Notes: generated by a model not told the origin, from the sequence alone. A DNA stretch of 64,000 nucleotides from PNKC01 sp039917655 (GCA_039917655.1 JBDSJC010000163.1:1-64000); one strand, 5' to 3'. Shown: positions 8,033 through 16,213, counted from the first letter of the stretch. Program-made: numbers and translations.

Positions 8033-9025
8033 TCAAACAACTGACGGTGGGGCAACAGCCAGGTCCGCGGGGGCGAGCGCTGTCAGCTCGCCGCGCTGCC
8101 GCCTGCCGGCCGCCCGGACGAGCGCATAAAGCGTTTCGACGGCCGGTGGGTCCACTCCCAAACGTCGCGCCCGCCTCAGCGGCTCGCCAAAGATCGCCTC
8201 ACTCTCCATCCCACGACCGAGCACGAAATCGATCACCATGCTGGTGCGGTACTCCCCCATCGTGCCGGTCTGGGCGAACATCCGGTCCACCACGGCCTCC
8301 GGGTCCAGCCGCGCGCTTGCCCCCGAGGCTGCCAAATCGGCGTTGCCGATGGCGATCACCTCACGCATCGCGCGCTCCGCGGTGGCCCGCATTGGCCCAT
8401 CCTGGACGATGCTCTGGGTGCCGATCCCGCCGCCGGCCACACTCAGCCCGTTGAAAGGGATGTTCCAACAGAGCTTCTCCCAGCGAGCGTACCGCAGGCT
8501 GGGAGCAGTGGTCACTTCGATATCGGCCGATTCAAGCACTGCTTGAAGCCGGGCGAGTTCGTTGGGACTGTCCTCGAAGTGCCCGATGGACACGCGGCCG
8601 TACTCAAGGTGGTGAATCACTCCCGGTTCGCCGCGGTTGATGCACACGAAGGCCATCCCACCGAACACGCGTGCGGGGCCGAACCAGGCAGCAAACTGCT
8701 CTTCGACGCCAAGTCCGTTCATCAACGCGAGGATGCGCGTCTCCGGCCCGAGGCAGGGCGCAACCAGCTCCCGCGCCTGCCCGATCGCCGTGGCCTTGAG
8801 CGAGCAGACCACCCAATCCACCGCGCCGATCTCCTCGGCCGTGGCGAACGCGGAGACCGACGGGAGCCGGAAATCTCCGCGGATGCTCCGCACGTCCAGG
8901 CCATCGCGGCGCACAGCAGCCAGGTCGCCGCGCATCAGGAAGCGGACATCGTGGCCGGCGCGCGCGAGGAGCGCGCCGTAGTAGCCGCCCACCGCACCCG
9001 CGCCGATCACCGCAATGGAAACCAT
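8033..9025 (-). CDS. panE: 2-dehydropantoate 2-reductase family protein
   Basis: A 330-residue ketopantoate reductase-type enzyme (NADPH-dependent reduction of 2-dehydropantoate in pantothenate synthesis, or a related 2-oxoacid). The Rossmann motif AVIGAGAVGGYYGALLARAG opens the protein, followed by VVCSLKAT (the usual VK.T-type motif), LMNGLGVEEQF, and YARWEKLCWNIPFNGLSV, which contains the conserved lysine-asparagine pair of the active site. The ATG at 9025 is supported by a TATCCT box 6 bases upstream; the open frame continues upstream but without coding character. Other pantothenate genes are not nearby, so the true substrate is uncertain. Confidence 0.85.
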   Translation of the reverse strand: MVSIAVIGAGAVGGYYGALLARAGHDVRFLMRGDLAAVRRDGLDVRSIRGDFRLPSVSAFATAEEIGAVDWVVCSLKATAIGQARELVAPCLGPETRILALMNGLGVEEQFAAWFGPARVFGGMAFVCINRGEPGVIHHLEYGRVSIGHFEDSPNELARLQAVLESADIEVTTAPSLRYARWEKLCWNIPFNGLSVAGGGIGTQSIVQDGPMRATAERAMREVIAIGNADLAASGASARLDPEAVVDRMFAQTGTMGEYRTSMVIDFVLGRGMESEAIFGEPLRRARRLGVDPPAVETLYALVRAAGRRQRGELTALAPADLAVAPPSVV

Positions 9026-9031
9026 CGGCCA

Positions 9032-9037
9032 AGGATA
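9032..9037 (-). promoter_or_regulatory. -10 box of leaderless promoter (panE)
   Basis: TATCCT on the minus strand, 6 bases before the ATG at 9025, no Shine-Dalgarno sequence. Confidence 0.5.
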
Positions 9038-9166
9038 GCGGACGCGCGCAGGCCCCGGAGAGTCGCCAGGTTGACGGGGTGACATAACTTCGATAGCTCC
9101 GGGGCACCATATTGAGCGGATTCCGCGATTACGACCGGTGAGCTTGCGCCAGCACGGGAGAGAACG

Positions 9167-9253
9167 ATGTACAGACTCACAGCCGAACGCCACTTACTGG
9201 CCGCCGCAGTGGCTTTCACGGCCTTTGCGGGGCTGTTGACCCTAATTAGCTAG
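9167..9253 (+). CDS. Putative 28-residue single-pass membrane peptide
   Basis: A short frame encodes a 28-residue peptide with a charged N terminus (MYRLTAERH) and one hydrophobic segment (LLAAAVAFTAFAGLLTLI) that would span a membrane. A GGGAGAG sequence sits 4-5 bases before the ATG, a good ribosome-binding site. It lies in the gap between divergent panE and dinB. Function unknown; only the start signal and the membrane segment support it. Confidence 0.45.
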   Translation: MYRLTAERHLLAAAVAFTAFAGLLTLIS

Positions 9254-9275
9254 CCCCAGGCACGGCGGCAGCAGC

Positions 9276-9281
9276 TACAAT
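9276..9281 (+). promoter_or_regulatory. Possible -10 box for DNA polymerase IV gene
   Basis: TACAAT lies 18 bases before the ATG at 9300, which would give a short leader of about 12 bases without a ribosome-binding site. No clear -35 or SOS box is visible. Confidence 0.35.
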
Positions 9282-9299
9282 GCGAACATCGGTTCGCCT

Positions 9300-10496
9300 A
9301 TGATCTTTCCGCGCAAAGCCTCGATCCTTCACGTTGACCTCGACGCCTTCTTCGTTTCGATGGAGTTGCTGCGCCGCCCCGAACTGCGCGGTAAGCCGGT
9401 TGTCGTCGCTGGTGGGCTTGGAGCGCGTGGGGTGGTCAACACGTGCAGCTACGAAGCGCGCGCATTCGGCGTCCGCTCGGCCATGCCCGTTAGCCGCGCG
9501 CACCAATTCTGCCCCCATGCGGTCTTCCTCGAATCCGACTACGCCTACTACAGCGAAGCCTCACGCGCGTTCCACGCGATCTTGCGGGACTACACGCCGC
9601 TCGTGGAGCCCGCGGGCGCAGACGAAGCGTACTTGGACGTAGCTGGCAGCGAACGGCTCTTTGGCGAGCCGGAGGTGATCGCCCGCGATATTCGCCGCCG
9701 CATCCTGGTCGAAATCGGGATCACGGGGTCGGTCGGCGTGTCCATCAACAAGCTCGTTTCGAAGGTTGCAAGCGACGCCGGGAAGCCGGATGGCCTGGTA
9801 ATCGTGCCTGCGGGAGACGAAGCCGCCTTCTTCGCGCCTCGCCCACTGCGCGAGCTGCCGATGGTGGGACCGAAGACCGCCGCGACGCTCGCCTCGCTGG
9901 GCGTCCATAGCATCGGCGACCTCGCCGCCGTGCCCCTCCCGGTGCTCGAATCACGCTTCGGCAGGCACGGCGCGGAGCTGCACAGCCGCGCCCAGGGCGT
10001 GTACGACTCGCCGGTCCTTTCCGGCCGGGGCGAGGCAAAGTCAATCAGCCGCGAGACAACCTTTGGCGAAGATGAGCCCGATGGCGCTCGCCTGCGAGGA
10101 GTGCTCCTCGGTCACGCCGAGCGAGTCGCCGCTGACCTCGAACGTGAGCGCCGCGCCGCAAGGACGGTGACGCTCAAGCTGCGCTTCCCGCCCTTTGAAA
10201 CGCTCACCCGTTCGGTCACCAGTCCGCAGCCGTTTCACCTCGCTGGCGAACTCTTTGAGGCAGCCGCGGCACTGTTCGAACGCGTCTGGGCCGAAAACGG
10301 CAAGCGGCCTGTGCGGCTCGTCGGGCTCGGCGCGACGAACCTCCAGGAGCGCGCTCAGCAGCTGCGTCTTGGCGAAACGCTAGAGGCGGATGACCTGGCC
10401 AACGCGTTGACTGGCTTGCGCGAACGTTTTGGCGACGGCGTGATCAGCCGGGCGGCGGAGATCGGCCACCGCCGGGGCGCGCCAAATCATGATTGA
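9300..10496 (+). CDS. dinB: DNA polymerase IV (Y family)
   Basis: A 398-residue translesion DNA polymerase. The palm motif ILHVDLDAFFVSMELLRRPE with the first catalytic aspartate is at the N terminus and GADEAYLDVAGSERLFG supplies the Asp-Glu pair near residue 105. The thumb helix-hairpin-helix (LPMVGPKTAATLASLGVHSI) and the C-terminal little-finger domain follow. In place of the usual serine before DEAYLD there is alanine. Length is normal. It probably copies damaged templates or re-starts stalled forks; no other repair gene is adjacent. Confidence 0.92.
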   Translation: MIFPRKASILHVDLDAFFVSMELLRRPELRGKPVVVAGGLGARGVVNTCSYEARAFGVRSAMPVSRAHQFCPHAVFLESDYAYYSEASRAFHAILRDYTPLVEPAGADEAYLDVAGSERLFGEPEVIARDIRRRILVEIGITGSVGVSINKLVSKVASDAGKPDGLVIVPAGDEAAFFAPRPLRELPMVGPKTAATLASLGVHSIGDLAAVPLPVLESRFGRHGAELHSRAQGVYDSPVLSGRGEAKSISRETTFGEDEPDGARLRGVLLGHAERVAADLERERRAARTVTLKLRFPPFETLTRSVTSPQPFHLAGELFEAAAALFERVWAENGKRPVRLVGLGATNLQERAQQLRLGETLEADDLANALTGLRERFGDGVISRAAEIGHRRGAPNHD

Positions 10497-10545
10497 CATG
10501 GCACCTTCCAACTGGAAGGATTGGCAACCTTACTGAGGTTTGCTA

Positions 10546-11199
10546 ATGTCCGATGACGTACCCGTCTCGCCCCGCCAGAGATGGCTCACCCTCGGCTCCG
10601 CCAGTAGCCTCCTGGGCGTCAGCGAGTCTACGATCCGGCGCTGGGCTGATGCCGGCGAAATCGGGTCGTTTCGTACGCCTGGCGGGCATCGGCGGATCCT
10701 GGAGGACGACCTCAAGCGCTTCATGGCATCGACCCCCGGCGCCACCCCCGCGCGGGACACCGACCGGATCAGTGACATAGCGCTCGCGCGGGTGAAGCGG
10801 CGCATCAGCCGCGGGCGTCAGACACACTCCATGGACGCTTTCAACACGCTCTCGGATGACGTCCGAGACCGGCTGCGGTTGATGGGCCGGCAACTGGTGG
10901 ATCTCTTTGCGCGCTACATCGCCTCGGATTCGAAGAAAGAACGCTTCACCGAGGATGCGCGAACCATCGGGCACGAATATGGCCGGACGCTGGTTGGCTC
11001 CAAAGTGCGTCTCACCGTCGCTGTCAGCACGTTCAACAGCATGCGCCGTTCGCTCGAAGAGACCGCATCGCAGATAGCGACTGAGGCCGGGCTTTCGACG
11101 GAAGAGGCGGTGGTCGCCATCGAAAACATCCTCGACCTCGCGGATGTTGTGATGGAAGGGATGGCGCAGATGTACGAGAACGCCCCGGCCGCGCGGTAG
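10546..11199 (+). CDS. MerR/excisionase-type DNA-binding regulator with helical C-terminal domain
   Basis: A 217-residue protein. Residues about 12-65 form a MerR-like winged helix (LGSASSLLGVSESTIRRWAD, then RTPGGHRRILEDDLKRF, the BldC/excisionase wing motif). The remaining 130 residues are all-helical and resemble the N-terminal sensory/globin-like helical domain found in RsbR-type co-antagonists. ATG at 10546 is preferred over the TTG six bases earlier because GAGG at 10535-10538 is correctly spaced. It likely senses a signal through the helical domain, but the ligand and target are unknown. It follows dinB by 49 bases. Confidence 0.75.
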   Translation: MSDDVPVSPRQRWLTLGSASSLLGVSESTIRRWADAGEIGSFRTPGGHRRILEDDLKRFMASTPGATPARDTDRISDIALARVKRRISRGRQTHSMDAFNTLSDDVRDRLRLMGRQLVDLFARYIASDSKKERFTEDARTIGHEYGRTLVGSKVRLTVAVSTFNSMRRSLEETASQIATEAGLSTEEAVVAIENILDLADVVMEGMAQMYENAPAAR

Positions 11200-11226
11200 T
11201 CCTCTTTCGGAATCCGCTGGGGGAAT

Positions 11227-12321
11227 CTACGAGGCCGGGTCCATCGCCTCGTTGAAACCGTAGCGTGGGTACGGGCCGATGACGATGATTTCGAACACGC
11301 CCATGCCCTCCCGCCCGCCCGCCGTAACCTGCGAGAGCGTCTGGACGTGCAGGTTGGCCATGGGGTTCTCTTCGGAGAGGACGTATTCGCCGCCATCCTG
11401 CTCATCCGGCCCCACCCACATGCCGTGTCCCCACTTCGGTTCCCCGTAGCCGATACCTTTCATCAGGAAATGGTATAGCGGCTTGAACGTCACTTCGAAC
11501 GGGTCGCCCACGCCGGGTGTCAGACGGATTTTCGAACCATCGCCGATCCACCGCGTCCCCTTCTCGAACTTCAGGTCGTGCGAAACGACCGCTCGCGTGG
11601 CCGTCGCCTCCGGATAAGGTGTCAGGATTTCGCCGGATTCGTGCCAGCGCGTGCCATCGGGTAGTTCGGAGGTTGTGAAAAGCGTGCAGCGGTCTTCGAA
11701 GTTCAGCGGCGCCCAGTTCCAGTAGAACTGCGGGGCCGCGGTAAGTGGTGCACCACGCGGGTCGCGCCCGCCGACGTTGCGGATCCCCCAAGAATGGTCA
11801 CGGGAACCCCACCAGGCGTCCGGGCGCACCTCGAAGGTCGTGCCGTCGATTGTGATCGTGCCGCTCCACTGGCCGTGCTGCGTCATGCGGGTGTAGTCCA
11901 TGGCCAGCAGCGGCCCGTTTCGGCGCAGGAAGTGCGGTTCTTCCATCGGCAGGGAGCGGGCTTCGAAAACGAGGTCCGCGCTCACTCCCCACTGGTTCGG
12001 GGCGACCGTGACACGGATGCGCCTCAGCGGCTCTATCACTTCCACGGAGATAGCGCCCGCGGAGGTGTTCATGCGGTCGGGGCCCAACGCCCGAGACGCA
12101 CGGACGAAGCGTTGGCGTCCGTTGTGCACCACGCTGAACGCGCAATCGAACACGCCCAAGTTCGGATACAGCCCCATGGCCACTGCGAAATAGACCTCGC
12201 CGTCTCTCCGGTAACCGTTAAAGAAGTAGCGATCGTAGAAGTTGCGGTCGCTCGTCCCGACGGTGTCGAAGGTGTACGGCGTCTGGTGGGTCAGATATTC
12301 GTCGGCTTGGGTAAGTGGCAC
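11227..12321 (-). CDS. Conserved hypothetical protein, calycin/CrtC-like
   Basis: A 364-residue protein with no signal peptide and many aromatic beta-strand-like segments. The motif DAWWGSRDHSWGIRNVGG near residue 165 and the paired-domain pattern resemble uncharacterised proteins distantly related to hydroxyneurosporene synthase (CrtC/AttH) lipocalin-like folds, common in actinobacteria and environmental Chloroflexota. The probable start is a GTG. No enzyme activity can be assigned. It is convergent with the MerR-like gene. Confidence 0.65.
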   Translation of the reverse strand: MPLTQADEYLTHQTPYTFDTVGTSDRNFYDRYFFNGYRRDGEVYFAVAMGLYPNLGVFDCAFSVVHNGRQRFVRASRALGPDRMNTSAGAISVEVIEPLRRIRVTVAPNQWGVSADLVFEARSLPMEEPHFLRRNGPLLAMDYTRMTQHGQWSGTITIDGTTFEVRPDAWWGSRDHSWGIRNVGGRDPRGAPLTAAPQFYWNWAPLNFEDRCTLFTTSELPDGTRWHESGEILTPYPEATATRAVVSHDLKFEKGTRWIGDGSKIRLTPGVGDPFEVTFKPLYHFLMKGIGYGEPKWGHGMWVGPDEQDGGEYVLSEENPMANLHVQTLSQVTAGGREGMGVFEIIVIGPYPRYGFNEAMDPAS

Positions 12322-12449
12322 GAGGCGTCTCCAGGGCTGTGGCTGGAGGCGAGACTACGCAGGTGCACTTCGCCCGGCAACTGAGTGGGTCTCGCCGCAG
12401 GTCGTGCTCGTGGTGCCGAGCGCGAGCCTGCGGCGGAACCGGTTCCTGT

Positions 12450-12671
12450 CTAGGTGTGGTGCGTGTGGTGCGTGAGGTGGTGGTGCGTGAAGTGGAAGTG
12501 TGCGGCCCACCCGATCTTCGGGAGAGCGAGCCTGAACTTTCGCGCGTTTAGCGAGTTCCCGGTCCGGGCACACCCGCGGCGGGCTTCGGCGGAGAGCAGC
12601 AGGGCGGCCACTTCCAGCTCGCGGTCCATCATGTTGGCGCGCATAAGTTGGTCTAGTTCCATCTGATACAT
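12450..12671 (-). CDS. Small protein with histidine-rich C terminus
   Basis: A 73-residue protein beginning MYQMELDQLMRANMMDRELE, an amphipathic helix, followed by a basic middle and a tail in which 8 of the last 16 residues are histidine (HFHFTHHHLTHHTHHT). An AAGGAG site 6 bases before the ATG at 12671 supports the start. The tail could bind Ni, Zn, Co or Cu. I do not recognise the family. It is divergent from rnhB. Confidence 0.6.
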   Translation of the reverse strand: MYQMELDQLMRANMMDRELEVAALLLSAEARRGCARTGNSLNARKFRLALPKIGWAAHFHFTHHHLTHHTHHT

Positions 12672-12837
12672 GACGTTTCTCCTTGTCTGGGTTCTGGGTG
12701 ACCTGACTCTGGCAACCTGTTCCCGGCCCATTCGCCCGTCTATGCGGCAGTTCACTGAGGGGGCCGCTGCCGCCGACAAGGCTCGCCGTGAGTGTGAAGC
12801 ATCCTGCAGAGTGCTCTCGCCAAGCGGCGGCGGGCGC

Positions 12838-12843
12838 TACCAT
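12838..12843 (+). promoter_or_regulatory. -10 box of leaderless promoter (rnhB)
   Basis: TACCAT lies 6 bases before the ATG at 12850; no Shine-Dalgarno sequence. Confidence 0.5.
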
Positions 12844-12849
12844 TCGCGC

Positions 12850-13479
12850 ATGGCCAAAGGTGACCCGCTCCCCAGCCTCAAGTTCGAAAAAGAAGCCTGG
12901 GCCGCCGGCGCCCTCTGGGTGGCGGGCGTGGATGAGGTGGGCTGCGGGCCGCTCGCCGGGCCGGTGGCGGCCGGCGTCGTCGCCCTGCCCGCGGGCAAGC
13001 GCTTCCGCTGGTACTCCAGGGTGCGCGACTCGAAGGTGCTCTCGGAGAGGGCGCGCGATGAGCTCGCGCCGTTGATCCGGGCGTCCGTCCCCTTCGCCAT
13101 CGGCTGGGCGTCGCATGAGGAGATCGACCGCATCGGCATCCTCCCGGCGCGGCGGCTCTGCATGCTCCGCGCCTTCGAGCAGCTTTCGATCAAGCCCGAT
13201 GCGATCATCTCCGATGCGCTGGACTTGCCGTTGCCGAACCTGCGTGCCGTGATCAACGGCGATGCGCTGAGCGTCAGCGTTGGTGCGGCGAGCATCGTCG
13301 CGAAGGTGGCACGGGATGCGCTGATGACCGAGATGTGCGCCCGTTACCCTGGCTACAACTTCTGTCAGAACAAGGGCTACCCCACCCCCCAGCACAAGAT
13401 GCTGCTGCGGCAGCGTGGTCCGTGCCCGATTCACCGCCACAGCTATGCTCCCGTTGCCCAGTCCGTGTTCAGATGGTGA
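12850..13479 (+). CDS. rnhB: Ribonuclease HII
   Basis: A 209-residue RNase HII, which cuts RNA in RNA-DNA hybrids and at single ribonucleotides in DNA. Catalytic Asp28-Glu29 lie in GVDEVGCGPLAGPV and a further acidic residue in IISDALDLPLPN; GAASIVAKVARDA and YPGYNFCQNKGYPT are typical. The usual Gly-Arg-Gly (or Gly-Lys-Gly) junction-recognition triplet reads Gly-Cys-Gly at residues 31-33. A longer frame upstream is not coding-like and the -10 box argues for the ATG at 12850. The stop overlaps yraN by 7 bases, a common rnhB-yraN pairing. Confidence 0.92.
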   Translation: MAKGDPLPSLKFEKEAWAAGALWVAGVDEVGCGPLAGPVAAGVVALPAGKRFRWYSRVRDSKVLSERARDELAPLIRASVPFAIGWASHEEIDRIGILPARRLCMLRAFEQLSIKPDAIISDALDLPLPNLRAVINGDALSVSVGAASIVAKVARDALMTEMCARYPGYNFCQNKGYPTPQHKMLLRQRGPCPIHRHSYAPVAQSVFRW

Positions 13480-13841
13480 CCCCTCGGAAAGCGCTCGGTG
13501 ATTTCGGAGAACGGGTCGCGGCGCACCGGCTGGAGTCTGAAGGGATGCGAGTGCTCGCGCGGAACGTGCGCACTCGTGGTGGGGAGATCGACCTAGTTGT
13601 CCAAGATGGCACGGACCTCGTGTTCGTCGAGGTGCGCACGCGGCGCACCGTGCCCGGGGTGGCGGCGGAATCCCTGACTCCCGCGAAGCTGCGCCGGATG
13701 TGGCAGTGCGCCATGGACCACTGCGAGACAAACGCCGTCTCGCCGGAGCAAGCGCGCATCGACCTCGTGAGCATCGACCTCGGCCCCAATGGCGAACCAG
13801 CGCGCATCGAGCATTTCCGTGGCCTCGAAATACCGGACTGA
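13473..13841 (+). CDS. yraN: YraN family (UPF0102) endonuclease-fold protein
   Basis: A 122-residue protein of the UPF0102/YraN family, with the restriction-endonuclease-like core visible as LGDFGERVAAHRLESEGMRV and the GGEIDLVVQDGTDLVFVEVR motif carrying the E-x-D and E-V-K/R active-site-like residues. The ATG at 13473 lies inside the end of rnhB and places the two genes in one operon. The molecular role is unproven, although homologues are linked to DNA processing. Confidence 0.88.
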   Translation: MVTPRKALGDFGERVAAHRLESEGMRVLARNVRTRGGEIDLVVQDGTDLVFVEVRTRRTVPGVAAESLTPAKLRRMWQCAMDHCETNAVSPEQARIDLVSIDLGPNGEPARIEHFRGLEIPD

Positions 13842-13892
13842 AGGCCGTTCAGGATTTCCCCCAGCCTCATCGACAATGAGCGCAGGGCAATC

Positions 13893-13898
13893 GACAAT
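13893..13898 (+). promoter_or_regulatory. -10 box of leaderless promoter (zinc-ribbon gene)
   Basis: GACAAT, one base off TANNNT, lies 6 bases before the ATG at 13905. No ribosome-binding site. Confidence 0.35.
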
Positions 13899-13904
13899 CC
13901 TGCT

Positions 13905-14252
13905 ATGCCCATCTACGAATTCCGCTGCGCCGATTGCGGCAAAGTTACCAACCACTTCACGCGCAAGGTCGATACCGAACTGAAGGTCGCCTGCGAGCAC
14001 TGCAAGAGTGCGAAGACGTCGCGCTTGATGTCCAAGTTCGGACGGACGTACAGCCGCGCGGACATCATCGATCGCTATGGAGACCCGGCCGACGGTGGTG
14101 GAGGCCCGGACGCCTACCGGGACCCACGCCAGATCGGATCCTGGGTCGAAAAGAAATTCGACCAGTACGGCATGGACCTTCCAGACGGCGCCCGCGAAAT
14201 GATCGACGCCGCGCGCGAAGGCGAACTGCCGGACGCGGTCAAAGACCTGTAG
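13905..14252 (+). CDS. FmdB-type zinc-ribbon protein
   Basis: A 115-residue protein with an N-terminal FmdB/CxxC zinc ribbon: MPIYEFRCADCGKV supplies the first cysteine pair and ACEHCKS the second. The remainder is hydrophilic, with a glycine-rich linker (DGGGGPD) and a helical tail. FmdB-type ribbons were first noted as putative regulators near formamidase genes; most are of unknown function. Likely binds zinc and possibly nucleic acid. Confidence 0.8.
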   Translation: MPIYEFRCADCGKVTNHFTRKVDTELKVACEHCKSAKTSRLMSKFGRTYSRADIIDRYGDPADGGGGPDAYRDPRQIGSWVEKKFDQYGMDLPDGAREMIDAAREGELPDAVKDL

Positions 14253-14322
14253 TGAGTTTGGATTAAGAACTGGCCAAACCGCAATTCCACGTCCAGATCC
14301 AAAATCCAAAATAGGAGTCGTC

Positions 14323-14946
14323 TTGCCTGACACCACTCCCCTCGACTCGATCATCCCACGCATCGTCAAGCACTTCGATGCCAAGAACGCTGCCCGCGAA
14401 CGGGGCCTTGCAGCGAGCCGCACGCTGATCAGGATGAGCGCCAACAGCATTCGTGCTGTCCACCGTGGGGAGTTCGCGAAAGCCGCTGCGATGCTCGATG
14501 AGGCGAAGGCAATTCGCGACGACGCGGTCGCTGCGCTTGCCGATCATGCAGACATCTACCACGCTGGCTTTCTGCACGACGCCCAGAAGGAGTACGCGGA
14601 GGCGCGAGCAACGCTCGCGCTGGTCTCGGGCGGCACGCTCCCCTCGCCCGAAGAGCTGGGCGTGGAGTATCCGGCGTATCTGAACGGCATCGCCGAGGCG
14701 GTCGGAGAGATGCGCCGACTATTGCTCGATCGGCTTCGCAGCGGCCAGTACGCGGGCTGCGAGGAGATCCTCCGGGCGATGGACGACATCTATTCGGTGC
14801 TCGTCACCATCGATTTTCCTGACGCAATGACCGGCGGTCTCCGGCGGACAACGGACCAGACGCGCGGCATCCTTGAAAGGACGCGAGGAGACCTGACGAT
14901 GGCGATAGTCCAGCGCCGTGCGATGCCCTCGCGCCCGGAGGACTGA
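14323..14946 (+). CDS. Translin family protein
   Basis: A 207-residue all-helical protein matching the prokaryotic translin-like family, with the diagnostic C-terminal region TIDFPDAMTGGLRRTTDQTR followed by GILERTRGDLTMA. Translins bind single-stranded RNA/DNA and, with TRAX, form an RNase in eukaryotes; archaeal and bacterial members are less studied. The TTG start is chosen for the AGGAG at 14313-14317 five bases upstream. A 70-base spacer separates it from the zinc-ribbon gene. Confidence 0.8.
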   Translation: MPDTTPLDSIIPRIVKHFDAKNAARERGLAASRTLIRMSANSIRAVHRGEFAKAAAMLDEAKAIRDDAVAALADHADIYHAGFLHDAQKEYAEARATLALVSGGTLPSPEELGVEYPAYLNGIAEAVGEMRRLLLDRLRSGQYAGCEEILRAMDDIYSVLVTIDFPDAMTGGLRRTTDQTRGILERTRGDLTMAIVQRRAMPSRPED

Positions 14947-15156
14947 TCACTCGTTGGCTTGCCGGCCACTCAGCCACCGACCACAAGACGATGCTGAGCA
15001 CGAGGGCCGTGGTCGCAACCATCGCGGCGAAAATCGCAGCCACCGCCAGCCCGGTGCTGCCACCGCGCCGGTGGTTGGCGAACAGATGGCCGCGGCCAGG
15101 ACGTACACCGCCATGGCTGCCCATCCGGCGACGAACGCCAGTGGGATCGCGATCAC
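14947..15156 (-). pseudogene. Possible small two-helix membrane protein, frame interrupted
   Basis: From a GTG at 15156 the first 24 codons give a clean membrane segment (AIPLAFVAGWAAMAVYVLAA). The same frame then turns into tryptophan/arginine-rich noise, while a neighbouring minus-strand frame takes over with a small polar loop (LFANHRRGGSTG) and a second membrane segment (LAVAAIFAAMVATTALVLSI). Joining them near 15085 would give a two-helix protein of roughly 70-75 residues. This suggests a frameshift (mutation or sequencing error). Weak evidence overall, no clear ribosome-binding site. Confidence 0.3.
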
Positions 15157-15205
15157 GTGAGGGCGGTCGAAACCTGGCCCTTCCTGTCGTCCCTACCGCA
15201 GCGCC

Positions 15206-16213
15206 TCAGACTTTCGGGATAACCTGCGCAATGACGGCCTTGGTGAAGTCCATTGTACTGAGCTTGCCGCCGAGGTCGCCGGTCTTTGCGCCCGTGGCGA
15301 TGCAATCGTGGACGGCATCGACCAGGCGCCGGCCCATGTCGTGGTGGCCGCAATACTCCAGCAGGTAGCCGAACGCCTCGATCGCGCCCGCCGGGTTGGC
15401 GATCCCCTTACCCGCGATGTCCGGCGCGGTGCCGCCAGCAGGATCGAAGATGCCGATCGACGGCTGGTGGCTGGGGGTGAAGGCGTATGAAGCGCTCGCG
15501 CCCAGGCCGATGGAGCCGATCAACCCGTAAACGGCGTCGCTGAGGAAGTCGCCGTATTCGTTTGGCGTGACGATCACGTCGTAGCGCTCTGGGTGCATGA
15601 TCAGCTTCGCCAGCAGTGAATCGAACAGTTCGCGATGGTGCTCGGTGTTGCGGTACTCGGCGGCCACCTCATCGACGACCTCTTCGAACAGCCCGTCGGC
15701 GGCCCGTTGGATGGTGTACTTGCTCGTCGAGACGACGCTGTGACGTTGCCGTTCGGCGAGGCGGAAGGCGAAGTGGGCGGCGTGTTCAACCGGCGTACGC
15801 TCCATCACGCGGATGCTCACAGCGGAATGGTAGCCGAGCCGTTTGCCAGCATCTTCGTAGGTGCCACCGGTGGCTACGCGCACCACGTGGAGGTCGATCT
15901 TGCCCGTGTAGTTGGTGCTCACGCCGGGGTAGGTACGGCAAGGGCGGTGGATCACGGCGAGGTCCAGCTTGTCGCGCAGCACCTGGTTGGGGCTGTCAGT
16001 CTTCGTGACGGTGGGGTACTTCATAGCGGCGCCAAGTGTCCGCGTCAGTTCGATCCCTTCGTCCATCGCGGCGGATGAGACCTCGCGCCGGTCCACGCTC
16101 CAATCGACGGGCCGGAAGGCGATCAGGCTGCCAAGCGCTTCGTTGAGGGAGTGGATCGCGTCCCGCAGTTCGGCCGCGATCCCGTCGCCGTTCAGTTCAG
16201 CTACTTCGCGCAT
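15206..16213 (-). CDS. Isocitrate/isopropylmalate dehydrogenase family protein
   Basis: A 335-residue beta-decarboxylating dehydrogenase-type protein. Family features are SPNQVLRDKLDLAVIHRP (the substrate-binding S-N-x-x-x-R-x-x-x-D pattern), VVSTSKYTIQ (active-site lysine region), YDVIVTPNEYGDFLSD (metal-binding aspartates) and GTAPDIAGKGIANPAG (nucleotide loop). The N terminus is unusual: NGDGIAAEL replaces the normal GDGIGPE and lacks the usual preceding strand. ATG at 16213 was chosen over an upstream start because of GGGGAGAACCACC. It could be an isocitrate, isopropylmalate or tartrate-type enzyme; which one is open. Confidence 0.8.
   Translation of the reverse strand: MREVAELNGDGIAAELRDAIHSLNEALGSLIAFRPVDWSVDRREVSSAAMDEGIELTRTLGAAMKYPTVTKTDSPNQVLRDKLDLAVIHRPCRTYPGVSTNYTGKIDLHVVRVATGGTYEDAGKRLGYHSAVSIRVMERTPVEHAAHFAFRLAERQRHSVVSTSKYTIQRAADGLFEEVVDEVAAEYRNTEHHRELFDSLLAKLIMHPERYDVIVTPNEYGDFLSDAVYGLIGSIGLGASASYAFTPSHQPSIGIFDPAGGTAPDIAGKGIANPAGAIEAFGYLLEYCGHHDMGRRLVDAVHDCIATGAKTGDLGGKLSTMDFTKAVIAQVIPKV

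Noticed and set aside
12670..12849. N-terminal extension of RNase HII
   Set aside because: No homology, overlaps the divergent small gene's control region, and the -10 box is 6 bases before 12850.
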